Shown here piece after piece: positions 34,022-41,378 of a DNA stretch of 45,759 nt (its first letter is position 1; each line of letters opens with the position of its first letter). Made by a program: the position numbers and the translations under genes. The notes under the pieces are model-generated. The model was not told the DNA's origin. It searched no databases and saw only the letters and a list, made by a program, of their open reading frames with translations. The stretch spans positions 1-45,759 of the forward strand of contig CAKSPU010000013.1 of assembly GCA_934486875.1 (NCBI GenBank), given 5' to 3'. The stretch is from an uncultured Oscillospiraceae bacterium. GTDB lineage: Bacteria > Bacillota > Clostridia > Oscillospirales > Ruminococcaceae.

Positions 34022-34189
34022 TATCTATAGAACAACTTTTACATTTTTGGAGGACTGCACAATTTAGCGATGCATCTCTTATACAAAATGTACTGCAAAC
34101 AAGTTATTATACAGATCGTAACATTACATAGATCTATTACATATATGATGCAGTTCAAAGGCCGCATCAATTAGTTTGTTGCAATTATG

Positions 34190-34218
34190 ATTATATCACA
34201 GCTTGCGAATATTGTCAA
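34190..34218 (-). promoter_or_regulatory. Second, perfect consensus promoter upstream of the sRNA
   Basis: On the minus strand, TTGACA (complement of 34213-34218), 17 nt, TATAAT (complement of 34190-34195). It starts transcription near 34183 into about 160 nt without a supported gene, then into the sRNA unit. The transcribed stretch contains a TGATGC/GCATCA hairpin and a TCCTCC anti-Shine-Dalgarno core. Confidence 0.8.
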
Positions 34219-34290
34219 GCGGCGTAAACGATTGAAAAAATAAAATATTGGAGAGTGTTTTTGTGTATATTTACCACGACATTTCCCGAC

Positions 34291-34330
34291 AAAAAAATGC
34301 CCCGTCCGCAGAATGTGCGAACAGGGCATT
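34291..34330 (-). terminator. Terminator of the gene at 34351-35067
   Basis: On the minus strand, a 15-position stem with two mismatches (AATGCCCTGTTCGCA against TGCGGACGGGGCATT) and seven Ts. Confidence 0.88.
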
Positions 34331-34350
34331 TTGCCTTTATTTACGTGCTA

Positions 34351-35067
34351 TTACTTGGTGTGCTTCTTAGCGATAAGAGCAGCAGCAGCGGCTGTAGCCA
34401 TTACGCCTGCGAGAGCAGCAGCAGATGTGTTGCCTGTAGCAGCAGCAGTTGTGGAAGTATCAGCTGCGGGAGCCTCAGTCTCCTCAGCAGGAGCAGCAGC
34501 TTCTTCAGCAGGAGCAGCATCCTCAGCGGGAGCAGCCTCTTCAGCAGCGCCGTTGGGGTCAGAAATTGTAAATGTAACCTCGATCTTCTCAGCAGCGCTG
34601 AAAGAAGCAGCGTCAATTGCGCCGTAGTGAGGATCGCTCATATCGCCTGTAAGGCCATAAGCGTTCTGGATCTCGATTCTGTAGTTGCCCTTCTCCTCGA
34701 TATCGCCGTAGCAGATCTTCTCGGGGTCGAAAGCAACTTCGTTGCCGTCAGCCTTGATGCTGTCGAGAGTAACGTCCATATCAGCGAGATCAGCATAGCC
34801 GCCGATGATATCTACGCAGAATACGTTAGCGCCGTTTGTAGCGGACATTGTGTTCTCAGCCTGAGTGTTGTCGAGGGAAACGGTGTATGTACCGGGGCCT
34901 GTGATAGTAGCGTCAGTGCCGTTGCCTGCGTCCCAGTTGCCCCAGAGCCAGTCGATGTCTGTGAACATAAGGAATGCGGTGTACTCATAAGCGGAAGCGG
35001 ATGCTGCCACTGCTGTGAGTGCCATTGCGGAAGCTGCAGCTACAGCTGCAATTCTTCTGAGTTTCAT
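34351..35067 (-). CDS. Secreted protein with C-terminal sorting-like tail
   Basis: 238 residues. A signal peptide (about 1-27, ending near ASASA) is followed by a beta-rich domain of about 145 residues with Trp- and Asp-rich stretches (TDIDWLWGNWDAGNG), which recalls a small carbohydrate-binding module but is not identified. Then comes an Ala/Glu/Pro linker of about 45 residues, and a tail ATGN plus hydrophobic helix plus AKKHTK, laid out like a cell-wall sorting signal. Start ATG 35067 has GGAGGAG upstream. A TATAAT at the complement of 35147-35152 is a possible -10. Probably displayed on or held at the cell surface. Confidence 0.75.
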   Translation of the reverse strand: MKLRRIAAVAAASAMALTAVAASASAYEYTAFLMFTDIDWLWGNWDAGNGTDATITGPGTYTVSLDNTQAENTMSATNGANVFCVDIIGGYADLADMDVTLDSIKADGNEVAFDPEKICYGDIEEKGNYRIEIQNAYGLTGDMSDPHYGAIDAASFSAAEKIEVTFTISDPNGAAEEAAPAEDAAPAEEAAAPAEETEAPAADTSTTAAATGNTSAAALAGVMATAAAAALIAKKHTK

Positions 35068-35252
35068 TTTGATCTCCTCCAAAATTATTCTTGAATTTGT
35101 TTGTGAATATCGCTATGCATAAGGGCATAATGATACTTATAAATAGATTATACAATATTTTCCCCAAAAAATCTATATTCAATCCGCCGAAGTTTAAACG
35201 TTTTCATTGTTCATTTTCTATATAATGGAAGCATAACAGCATCGCAGCATAA

Positions 35253-35287
35253 AGAAAACCCCGCTTTCCCATAAGGAAAACGGGGTT
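35253..35287 (-). terminator. Terminator of the gene at 35311-35604
   Basis: AACCCCG/CGGGGTT plus TTTCC/GGAAA with one mismatch, and a T-rich tail (TTCTTT) on the minus strand. Confidence 0.85.
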
Positions 35288-35310
35288 CAAATTCTGCAAA
35301 TTAAGCTAAA

Positions 35311-35604
35311 TTACTTAGCCTTCTTAGCAACGATTGCAGCAGCAGCGAGAGCTACGGGGATAACAGCCATAGCTACAGGAGAGTTGCCTGTTGCAGGAGA
35401 AGGAGCAGTCTCAACGGGAGCAGCCTCAGTCTCAGCAGGAGCCTCAGTCTCCTCAACCTCAGCCTCAGTTTCCTCAACAGTCTCTTCTACAGTCTCTTCC
35501 TCGATTGTATCGCCTTCGCCGTCAAGGCCTTCAGCCATAGCGGAAACGCCCATCATAGAAACAACCATTGCAGAAGCTGCAAGAGCAGCAAGAATCTTTT
35601 TCAT
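35311..35604 (-). CDS. Small secreted Glu-rich protein with sorting-like tail
   Basis: 97 residues. A signal peptide (about 1-24, ending MSAMA) leads directly to an acidic low-complexity stretch of Glu, Thr, Val and Ala (about 30-68), then SPATGN, a hydrophobic helix and AKKAK. There is no folded domain, so it may be a wall spacer, stalk or decoy. The tail matches that of the neighbouring gene, which suggests the same anchoring machinery. Start ATG 35604 has GGAGGAAA upstream. It has its own promoter and terminator and is therefore an independent unit. Confidence 0.75.
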   Translation of the reverse strand: MKKILAALAASAMVVSMMGVSAMAEGLDGEGDTIEEETVEETVEETEAEVEETEAPAETEAAPVETAPSPATGNSPVAMAVIPVALAAAAIVAKKAK

Positions 35605-35651
35605 AATTTTTTCCTCCAAAATAAATTATTGGTGCCTTTTAGCATAGTTTT

Positions 35652-35680
35652 ATTATAGCACAATTCAAAATGCACTACAA
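35652..35680 (-). promoter_or_regulatory. Promoter of the small Glu-rich protein gene
   Basis: On the minus strand, TTGTAG (complement of 35675-35680), 17 nt, TATAAT (complement of 35652-35657). Confidence 0.7.
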
Positions 35681-35774
35681 CTATTATTATAACAAATTTT
35701 TTTCGTTATTTACCCGACATCTTGCACGATTTTCACAAAATCGCCGAATTTGCACAGGAAATAATCACAATTCG

Positions 35775-35788
35775 GTTACATATGTAAC
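35775..35788. repeat. 14-bp perfect palindrome
   Basis: GTTACATATGTAAC in the divergent region between the Glu-rich protein gene and rplJ. It resembles an operator for a dimeric regulator. The rest of the 35690-35890 gap is AT-rich with nothing else I can identify. Confidence 0.45.
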
Positions 35789-35893
35789 ATTATGGAAGCG
35801 GAGACGGGCAGCATTTGCGCACCTATAATTATTATAGTATAGCAGCCCATATATTATCCGAACAAAAAAATCAGAAAAATTTTCAAAAACCCC

Positions 35894-35922
35894 TTGACAA
35901 GCCGTTGATAATGTGTTATAGT
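35894..35922 (+). promoter_or_regulatory. rplJL promoter
   Basis: TTGACA at 35894-35899, 17-nt spacer, TATAGT at 35917-35922. The transcript should begin near 35929. Confidence 0.88.
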
Positions 35923-35928
35923 AATTAG

Positions 35929-36092
35929 GTCGTTGAGAAACGACGCAGGCTATCATATTCTAAAGACAGCAGGTGGCAAGTCAAGCTGCAATTTTGACTT
36001 TTCCGTAAATCCTGCCGAGGAAAGAGATCGCTGTACTGTTATTATGATTGTACGCTCCTTTCCTGTACTGCAGGGAAAGGATTTTCTTTTTT
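35929..36092 (+). promoter_or_regulatory. Ribosomal protein L10 leader
   Basis: Conserved L10-leader features: AAGACAGCAGGTGGC at 35963-35977, whose GCAGG pairs with CCTGC at 36011-36015 in AATCCTGCCGAGG, followed by an intrinsic terminator CCTTTCC/GGAAAGG at 36057-36092 with a T-run. The L10-L12 complex binds this structure to reduce its own synthesis (Rfam L10_leader). Confidence 0.85.
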
Positions 36093-36137
36093 ATGAATGG
36101 GTAGCATAATTTTCAACTTTTTCGGAGGTGAAATTTT

Positions 36138-36647
36138 ATGCCAAGCGCAAAGATTCTTGAAACCAAGAAGGCAAGAGCCGCTGAGCTTTCCGAGCTCGTA
36201 AAGGCTTCCTGCTCAGGCGTTCTCGTTGACTACAAGGGTATCACCGTTGAGGAGGATACCAAGCTCAGAAAAGAGCTGAGAGAAGCCGGCGTTAAGTACT
36301 TCGTTGAGAAGAACACAATGCTCAGAATTGCTCTCAAGGAGAACGGTCTCGAAGATCTCTGCGGAGTTCTCGAGGGTACAACTGCTCTCGCTGTTTGTGA
36401 AAACGACCAGACTGCTCCCGCAAGAATCCTCGGTAAGTTTGCATCTGAACACGACGACAAGTTCAACCTCAAGGGTGGATATGTTGAGGGCGTTGTTTAT
36501 GACGCTAAGGGTGTTGAGGCTCTGTCCAAGATACCTTCCAAGGATGTTCTGCTTGCTCAGCTCGTTGGCTCTCTCCAGGGTCCTATGCAGAAGCTCGCAG
36601 CTACACTCAAAGCTCTCGCCGACAAGAAGGCAGAGGAAGCAGCATAA
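36138..36647 (+). CDS. rplJ: 50S ribosomal protein L10
   Basis: 169 residues. L10 anchors the L7/L12 stalk to 23S rRNA. It has the family N-terminus (SAKILETKKARAAELSELVK), the conserved VDYKGITVEEDTKLRKELREAG and FVEKNTMLRIAL segments in the RNA-binding part, and the C-terminal helix (VGSLQGPMQKLAATLKALADKK) that binds L12 dimers. CGGAGGTG precedes ATG. It is first in a two-gene operon under the L10 leader; neither rplK-rplA upstream nor rpoB downstream is in the window. Confidence 0.97.
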   Translation: MPSAKILETKKARAAELSELVKASCSGVLVDYKGITVEEDTKLRKELREAGVKYFVEKNTMLRIALKENGLEDLCGVLEGTTALAVCENDQTAPARILGKFASEHDDKFNLKGGYVEGVVYDAKGVEALSKIPSKDVLLAQLVGSLQGPMQKLAATLKALADKKAEEAA

Positions 36648-36707
36648 GCGTTATCTTTATACCGCTGCTGCGTAAAACCAAAATAAATATTAAAGGAGAT
36701 TATTATC

Positions 36708-37082
36708 ATGGCATCTGAAAAGATCACTACCATTTTAGACCAGATCGATGTTCTTTCTGTTCTTGAGCTCGCTGAGCTCGTTGAAGCTATCCAGGAAAAG
36801 TACGGTGTAACCGCTGTTGTTGCTGCTGCAGGCCCCGCTGCAGGTGCAGGCGCTGCTGCTGAAGCTGAGAAGACCGAGTTCGACGTTGTTCTCGCTTCCT
36901 TCGGCGACAAGAAGATGGACGTTATCAAGGCTGTTAAGGACGCTTGCGGTCTTTCCCTTAAGGAAGCTAAGGAAGCTGTTGAGGCTGCTCCCAAGACTCT
37001 TAAGGAAGCTGCTCCCAAGGCTGAGGCTGAAGAGCTCAAGGCTAAGCTCGAAGCTGCCGGCGCTACTGTTGAGCTCAAGTAA
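36708..37082 (+). CDS. rplL: 50S ribosomal protein L7/L12
   Basis: 124 residues, normal length. An N-terminal dimerisation helix pair (about 1-35, [19 protein letters not shown]), an Ala/Gly/Pro hinge (about 36-50) and a C-terminal domain (about 56-124, [20 protein letters not shown]) that recruits translation GTPases such as EF-G, IF2 and possibly TypA and HflX encoded in this window. AAAGGAG precedes ATG. It is 60 nt after rplJ and is followed by a strong terminator. Confidence 0.97.
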   Translation: MASEKITTILDQIDVLSVLELAELVEAIQEKYGVTAVVAAAGPAAGAGAAAEAEKTEFDVVLASFGDKKMDVIKAVKDACGLSLKEAKEAVEAAPKTLKEAAPKAEAEELKAKLEAAGATVELK

Positions 37083-37116
37083 TCTTAGCTTACAGTTTTA
37101 ACATACTTGTTATCAG

Positions 37117-37152
37117 ACGGCTGATGTACCTTGTGTGCATCAGCCGTTTTTT
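37117..37152 (+). terminator. rplJL terminator
   Basis: A 10-bp stem (ACGGCTGATG with CATCAGCCGT), 11-nt loop, six Ts. Confidence 0.93.
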
Positions 37153-37201
37153 GCGCCCCCAAAAAAGAGATATCAGCATATTTGCCGATATCTCCGATGC
37201 A

Positions 37202-37789
37202 TTATTTTGCCTGCTTATCAAGGGTTCCGCTGTAAGCGGGCATAAATTCCTTTAAAAACTCCTCCGCTTCGGGAATATTCATTTCCCGAATGGATTCCAG
37301 CGTTGACTTTTCCGCATCTGTGAAGTCGGAATTGCCCATCTGCCGCTCCTCCACGCACTTTATCAGCGCCGAAAGCTTGTCGGCAGCCTTCACAAGCTCC
37401 CACAGCTCCCGCTCATCATCTGTATGCCCAAGCAGGGGACGATAATGCTCTCTCAGGTCATCGGGAAGATAGGAAAGCATCTTTTCCTCCGCCATTTTCT
37501 CCACCTTGTCATATTCCGAACGGATATCGGGGCTGTAATATTTGATAGGTGTGGGCAGGTCGCCTGTGATTATCTCGGTCACATCGTGATACATCGCAAG
37601 GACTGCGCAGCGCTCGGGATCAACATTCCCGCCGAACCGCACATTTCTGTACAGCGCCAGAACGTGGGCGATAAAGGCAGTTTCAAGGCTGTGCTCGCTG
37701 ATATTTTCGGTAATGGTGTTGCGCATAAGCCCCCAGCGGTTGATGTACTTCATTCGGGAGATGATAGCGAAAAATTTTTCTTCCTTCAT
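37202..37789 (-). CDS. yfbR: YfbR-like HD-domain 5'-deoxynucleotidase
   Basis: 195 residues. It aligns by eye with E. coli YfbR, which removes phosphate from deoxynucleoside monophosphates. MKYINRWGLMRNTITENISEHSLE carries the first metal histidine, HVLALYRN follows, AMYHDVTEIITGDLPTPIKY holds the HD pair, and KAADKLSALIKCVEER gives the last aspartate. The start at ATG 37789 has AAAAGGA about 9 nt upstream; a 48-codon upstream extension in frame overlaps the divergent gene's control region and is rejected. It is transcribed alone, divergent from the CmpB-like gene. Confidence 0.92.
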   Translation of the reverse strand: MKEEKFFAIISRMKYINRWGLMRNTITENISEHSLETAFIAHVLALYRNVRFGGNVDPERCAVLAMYHDVTEIITGDLPTPIKYYSPDIRSEYDKVEKMAEEKMLSYLPDDLREHYRPLLGHTDDERELWELVKAADKLSALIKCVEERQMGNSDFTDAEKSTLESIREMNIPEAEEFLKEFMPAYSGTLDKQAK

Positions 37790-37886
37790 TGTGTTCGTTC
37801 CTTTTATTGGTTTTGCTTCTGGGAGTATTTTATCACGCCTTTGAGAGATAATATCAGTAAATTCTTTCGGAAAGGACTGATATGAT

Positions 37887-38321
37887 ATGCAGAGCTCTGT
37901 GCGTTCAAGCCTTACCCCGTGGAGCGATACCACCGCTTTCGGGCGGCATCTCGCCGTATTTCTGGGCGGAGGTGTGATGTACTCCCTTATCGAGATAGTG
38001 GCAAGGGGCTATACCCACTGGACTATGACCATAACAGGAGGAATATGCCTGCTGATAATGTATCTCCGCTACGCCCGCCACCCCGAGGACAGCATTCTCT
38101 TCAAATGCTTTTTCGGAATGTGCGTCATAACCTTTTTCGAGTTCACTGTTGGGTGCATAGTCAATGTACTTCTCAGGTGGGACGTGTGGGATTATTCCCA
38201 TATGTATCTGAATATCCTGGGGCAGATATGTCCCTCATATTCCGCAGGGTGGTTTCTGCTTTCCCTCCCCGTGGCGGCTGTGTGTACGGCTGCGGGCAGC
38301 CCCGAAAGAGCTGCCGCATAA
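37887..38321 (+). CDS. CmpB-like (putative ABC transporter permease) membrane protein
   Basis: 144 residues with four predicted transmembrane segments. The conserved pattern of the PF06541 family is clear: GGGVMYSLIEIVARGYTHWT, ITGGICLL, FFEFTVGCIVN and WDVWDYSHMYLNILGQICP. Members are often named ABC transporter permeases but lack a known transport partner; true function is unknown. AAAGGA precedes ATG 37887 by about 10 nt. It is divergent from yfbR and followed directly by the MITE-like element. Confidence 0.85.
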   Translation: MQSSVRSSLTPWSDTTAFGRHLAVFLGGGVMYSLIEIVARGYTHWTMTITGGICLLIMYLRYARHPEDSILFKCFFGMCVITFFEFTVGCIVNVLLRWDVWDYSHMYLNILGQICPSYSAGWFLLSLPVAAVCTAAGSPERAAA

Positions 38322-38326
38322 GCCTT

Positions 38327-38486
38327 ATACTAATCTTTAATCGTTCTATGGACAAAGCCGACAGATGAAATAATTCCAATCAAGGAAAGCGACTGAAGGC
38401 GGGCTTGCCGCCCGGCAAAGGAGCTTGACGCAGAGTGGGATTATTTCAGCCGAGGATTTGTCTATAGGTTGATTAAAGATTAGTAT
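38327..38486. mobile_element. MITE-like 160-bp element with terminal inverted repeats
   Basis: The termini 38327-38342 and 38471-38486 are perfect 16-bp inverted repeats (ATACTAATCTTTAATC and its complement). The inverted similarity continues imperfectly for about 50 bp per side, with CTAT-GACAAA and GAAATAATTCCA against their counterparts. The centre holds a GGCGG/CCGCC hairpin. There is no ORF. It fills the gap between two convergent genes and its right end overlaps the first base of the MATE stop codon. Confidence 0.65.
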
Positions 38487-39868
38487 TATACATTTGCAGG
38501 TGTGCCCTGCTCGTATTTCCGTGCGACCTTTTTCCGCACGATAACGTAGCACAGGAAATGAACTCCTGCGGTGATTATCCAGGTTATTGCGTATGAAAGA
38601 TAAACTACCTCGACCTTGTGGAACCGTGGTATCTGAAAGACCGTTGCTATCCACAGAAGTCTAAGTCCGCAGGCACCGAGGAGTGAAACCACCATCGGCA
38701 GCACCGAATAGCCGATCCCTCTCAGTGCTCCCACAAGAACGTCCATTATGCCGCAGAGGAAATACACCTTTGAAATGTAATGGAGACGCACCATTCCTGC
38801 TGCGATCACCTCGGGGCTGTCGGAATATATGCTCAGAAGCTGATTTCCGAAAAGCACCGCAGCATTTCCCAGAACAAGCCCCACCATTACAACGCAAAGC
38901 TCGCCGCAGGCAAGTATCTTATTAAGGCGCTTGTATTCTCCTGCGCCGAAGTTCTGGCTCATAAAGGAAAGTGTCGCCTGATAGAAGGAGTTCATCGCCA
39001 TATAGACAAAGCCCTCGATATTTGCGGCGGCGGAATTTCCCGCAACCACGATATTTCCGAACAGGTTCACGGAGGACTGTATCACCACGTTGGACAGGGC
39101 GAAAACTATGCCCTGAAAGCCTGCGGGGAGACCTATGCGGATAATTGATATAAGCTCCGCCTTGTGGACCCTGAGCTTTTTCAGCTCCAGCTTTATCGCT
39201 CCCGTTTCCCGCATAAGGCAGCGGATAACAAGGAATGCCGAAAGGGACTCGGAAATTATAGTTGCAAGGGCAACTCCCGAAACGTCCATTTTAAATACGA
39301 TGACAAAGAGCAGGTTCAGTACAACATTCACCGCTCCCGCCGCAAGGAGATAGTACAGCGGACGCTTTGTATCGCCTATGGCTCTGAGCAGGGCGCTGCC
39401 GAAGTTGTATATCGTAGTGGCGGTTATACCCGCAAAGTAGATCCTCAGATAGTCGGCGGCAAGGTCGATTATCTCATCGGGGGTGCTCATAAGACGGAGC
39501 ATCTCCTTTGTGCCCAGCACACCTATCACCGTGAGGATAACGCCGCTTATTATGCTTATAGTCACGGCAGTGTGGACAGTGCGGCTCAGAGCATCATTGC
39601 GCTTTCCGCCGTAATTTCGTGCTGCGGTGACATTCGCACCTATGGACAAGCCCACAAAAAGGTTCGTGAGCAGGTTTATAAGCGCCGTTGTGGAGCCCAC
39701 TGCCGCAAGGGAGTTATCCCCCGCAAAGCGCCCCACCACAACGATATCCGCCGCATTGAACAGCAGCTGCAATATACTCGAAAGCATAAGAGGCAGTGTA
39801 AACATCAGCATCTTTTTCAGTATAGAGCCGCTGCACATATCCATTTCATATTTCTTTTGTTCTGCCAT
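38486..39868 (-). CDS. MATE family efflux transporter
   Basis: 460 residues, about 12 transmembrane helices in two homologous halves. The N-terminus MCSGSILKKMLMFTLPLMLSS and the VGRFAGDNSLAAVGSTTALINLL stretch are typical of MATE exporters (DinF/NorM-like), which expel cationic compounds using a Na+ or H+ gradient. The second half repeats the signature with SFMSQNFGAGEYKRLNKIL. CGGAGA precedes ATG 39868, 25 nt after the stop of the SGNH lipoprotein gene, so the two probably form an operon. The substrate cannot be deduced. Confidence 0.93.
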   Translation of the reverse strand: MAEQKKYEMDMCSGSILKKMLMFTLPLMLSSILQLLFNAADIVVVGRFAGDNSLAAVGSTTALINLLTNLFVGLSIGANVTAARNYGGKRNDALSRTVHTAVTISIISGVILTVIGVLGTKEMLRLMSTPDEIIDLAADYLRIYFAGITATTIYNFGSALLRAIGDTKRPLYYLLAAGAVNVVLNLLFVIVFKMDVSGVALATIISESLSAFLVIRCLMRETGAIKLELKKLRVHKAELISIIRIGLPAGFQGIVFALSNVVIQSSVNLFGNIVVAGNSAAANIEGFVYMAMNSFYQATLSFMSQNFGAGEYKRLNKILACGELCVVMVGLVLGNAAVLFGNQLLSIYSDSPEVIAAGMVRLHYISKVYFLCGIMDVLVGALRGIGYSVLPMVVSLLGACGLRLLWIATVFQIPRFHKVEVVYLSYAITWIITAGVHFLCYVIVRKKVARKYEQGTPANV

Positions 39869-39893
39869 AGTAGATCTCCGTTAAAAATGCTTA

Positions 39894-41168
39894 TCAGCTC
39901 ACCATTATTCCGAAAATTGTAAGAGCTGTCTTGTCGCTGCCCTCGGAAAGCTTTATCTCAACAGTGTGCTTTCCCGATTCCTTTCCGATGATGATCTGCT
40001 GGGTCTCGCCGTAGCTGCCCCAGCCGCCTGAGAAATCCGCATCAAGCACGGATTTTCTCTCGCCGTCAACAAGAACGTCATACTTGCCGCCCTTGCCGTC
40101 GGTCTGCTTTAAGTAGAATATGCCGAGATTCTGGCATTCTGTCTCGAATTTAAGATATCCCTCCCCCTCGGTAACGAAATTGTCGGGGAAAAGGTCGGGA
40201 TATACCTTGTTGCCCGATATCTCAAAGCCGCTCATCTCTTCGGCATTTACTTCGGAAGCGCCCAGCATCGCTGCGTTCTTGTAGTAATCATATGTATAGG
40301 AAGCGGTGTCAAAGGCTGTTGAAGAGGTGTCGATATTGTCAAGGTCGTCATAAACACTGTCAAGATATCTTGACAGGAGCTGACCGATAAGACCGTGACC
40401 TGCATCATTGGGGTGGATATTGTCGGGAGAGATAGATTTCCAGTCAAGAGTGCCTGCCGCAACCTCGGGATATACTGCCTCACGGTAGCTGAGCATAGGC
40501 AGGTCATAGGCAAGACCAATTTCCTTGTGAACGTCCTGAAGGCTCGTGCCGTCCTCCTGAGTTGTGAAAAGAAGGATAACCGCAGGGTCGCCCTCATTGT
40601 TCAGTATCTTTCTTACAAGGCTGTCATAGGAATACTTGTTCATAACCTTGTCGGTGTCGTTTACGGAAAATTCCACGATAACGGCATCGGGCTTGTAGTC
40701 AAGAAGCTGCTTGTCGGCACGGTGAACACCGAGATATGAGTTTGTGCCGCCGATACCCGCATTTACAAAGGTGATCTCGCTGTTCGGGAATTTCTCCACC
40801 CAGTACTGATGGAAAAGCTCCGCATAGCAGTTTGCGTGATTGGCAGCGCTGCTGCCCTGAGTGATAGAGCCGCCGATAACTCCGATAGTCACAGGCTCGC
40901 CGTTTTCAGCCTTTTTCATAGCAGCTGCAAGGCGGGAACGGTTGCCCTCGTTGAGCAGTGCCCTCTGATACATTTTATCCGTAAGCCCTGCTTCAAGGTC
41001 AACAGGCTCTGTGGGGGTGAGGTCAGCTTCGGTGACGGTCTCGGAAGCCGGTCCCGAAACTGTGGTCTCCGCTGATGTATCGGTATTTGCGCTGTCCTCT
41101 GACTTGCAGGCGGTCATACTTACACAGAGAAGAAGTGCGGCAAGACCTGCCATAAGCTTTTTATTCAT
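39894..41168 (-). CDS. SGNH/GDSL hydrolase lipoprotein
   Basis: 424 residues. A lipoprotein signal peptide with lipobox SMTAC (Cys near residue 21) predicts anchoring on the outer face of the membrane after Lgt action. The SGNH esterase/lipase domain has block I IGGSITQGSS (nucleophile Ser near 95), Gly in NAGIGGTNSYLG, Asn in FSVNDTD, and the catalytic pair in SPDNIHPNDAGH. A C-terminal beta-sandwich (about 290-424) may bind sugars. It may deacetylate polysaccharides, as many gut SGNH enzymes do, but this is inference. ATG 41168 is chosen over ATG 41180 because AAAGGA touches the latter. Confidence 0.88.
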   Translation of the reverse strand: MNKKLMAGLAALLLCVSMTACKSEDSANTDTSAETTVSGPASETVTEADLTPTEPVDLEAGLTDKMYQRALLNEGNRSRLAAAMKKAENGEPVTIGVIGGSITQGSSAANHANCYAELFHQYWVEKFPNSEITFVNAGIGGTNSYLGVHRADKQLLDYKPDAVIVEFSVNDTDKVMNKYSYDSLVRKILNNEGDPAVILLFTTQEDGTSLQDVHKEIGLAYDLPMLSYREAVYPEVAAGTLDWKSISPDNIHPNDAGHGLIGQLLSRYLDSVYDDLDNIDTSSTAFDTASYTYDYYKNAAMLGASEVNAEEMSGFEISGNKVYPDLFPDNFVTEGEGYLKFETECQNLGIFYLKQTDGKGGKYDVLVDGERKSVLDADFSGGWGSYGETQQIIIGKESGKHTVEIKLSEGSDKTALTIFGIMVS

Positions 41169-41206
41169 TATATTTAACATTCCTTTCAGGTGTGATAATA
41201 TATACT

Positions 41207-41235
41207 ATTATATCACCTTTTTTTTACGAATGCAA
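41207..41235 (-). promoter_or_regulatory. Promoter of the SGNH-MATE operon
   Basis: On the minus strand, TTGCAT (complement of 41230-41235), 17 nt, TATAAT (complement of 41207-41212). The -10 lies in an imperfect inverted repeat GGTGTGATAATA/TATTATATCACC. Confidence 0.75.
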
Positions 41236-41270
41236 TACAGTTCTGTCCAAACGGCTCGGGTTATTTTGTA

Positions 41271-41299
41271 TTGACAAATAAAAATGCAGGTGATATAAT
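41271..41299 (+). promoter_or_regulatory. Perfect consensus promoter of the double hydrolase gene
   Basis: TTGACA at 41271-41276, 17-nt spacer, TATAAT at 41294-41299. The start near 41306 leaves a leader of about 70 nt that contains the next inverted repeat. Confidence 0.92.
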
Positions 41300-41316
41300 A
41301 TTTTTAGGTTATCATA

Positions 41317-41345
41317 AGCTAACTTAATTCAAGTTTAAGTTAGCT
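41317..41345. promoter_or_regulatory. 11-bp perfect inverted repeat in the leader (operator or hairpin)
   Basis: AGCTAACTTAA and TTAAGTTAGCT separated by 7 nt, at about +11 to +40 of the predicted transcript. The position suits a repressor roadblock. TTAGGTTA at 41304-41311 adds a related half-site. Confidence 0.6.
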
Positions 41346-41378
41346 GTGTCTAACGCATATGAAAGGAACGTTTTATAT

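Noticed and set aside
34039..34167. 42-codon hydrophobic, Cys-rich open frame on the minus strand downstream of the perfect promoter at 34190
   Set aside because: There is no Shine-Dalgarno site in the 16-nt leader and an atypical composition; it could be chance in an AT-rich region, so it is not listed as a gene.
34255..35094. Plus-strand Ser/Cys-rich open frame of 279 codons
   Set aside because: It mirrors the Ala/Glu/Pro-rich linker and signal peptide of the secreted protein on the minus strand; it has no supporting start site.
37790..37933. 48-codon N-terminal extension of the yfbR-like gene
   Set aside because: It has no ribosome site, no counterpart in the family, and overlaps the divergent gene's start region.
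38346..38654. 102-codon minus-strand open frame across the MITE-like element and the MATE 3' end
   Set aside because: It is out of frame with the MATE gene, has no ribosome site, and arises from the inverted-repeat element.
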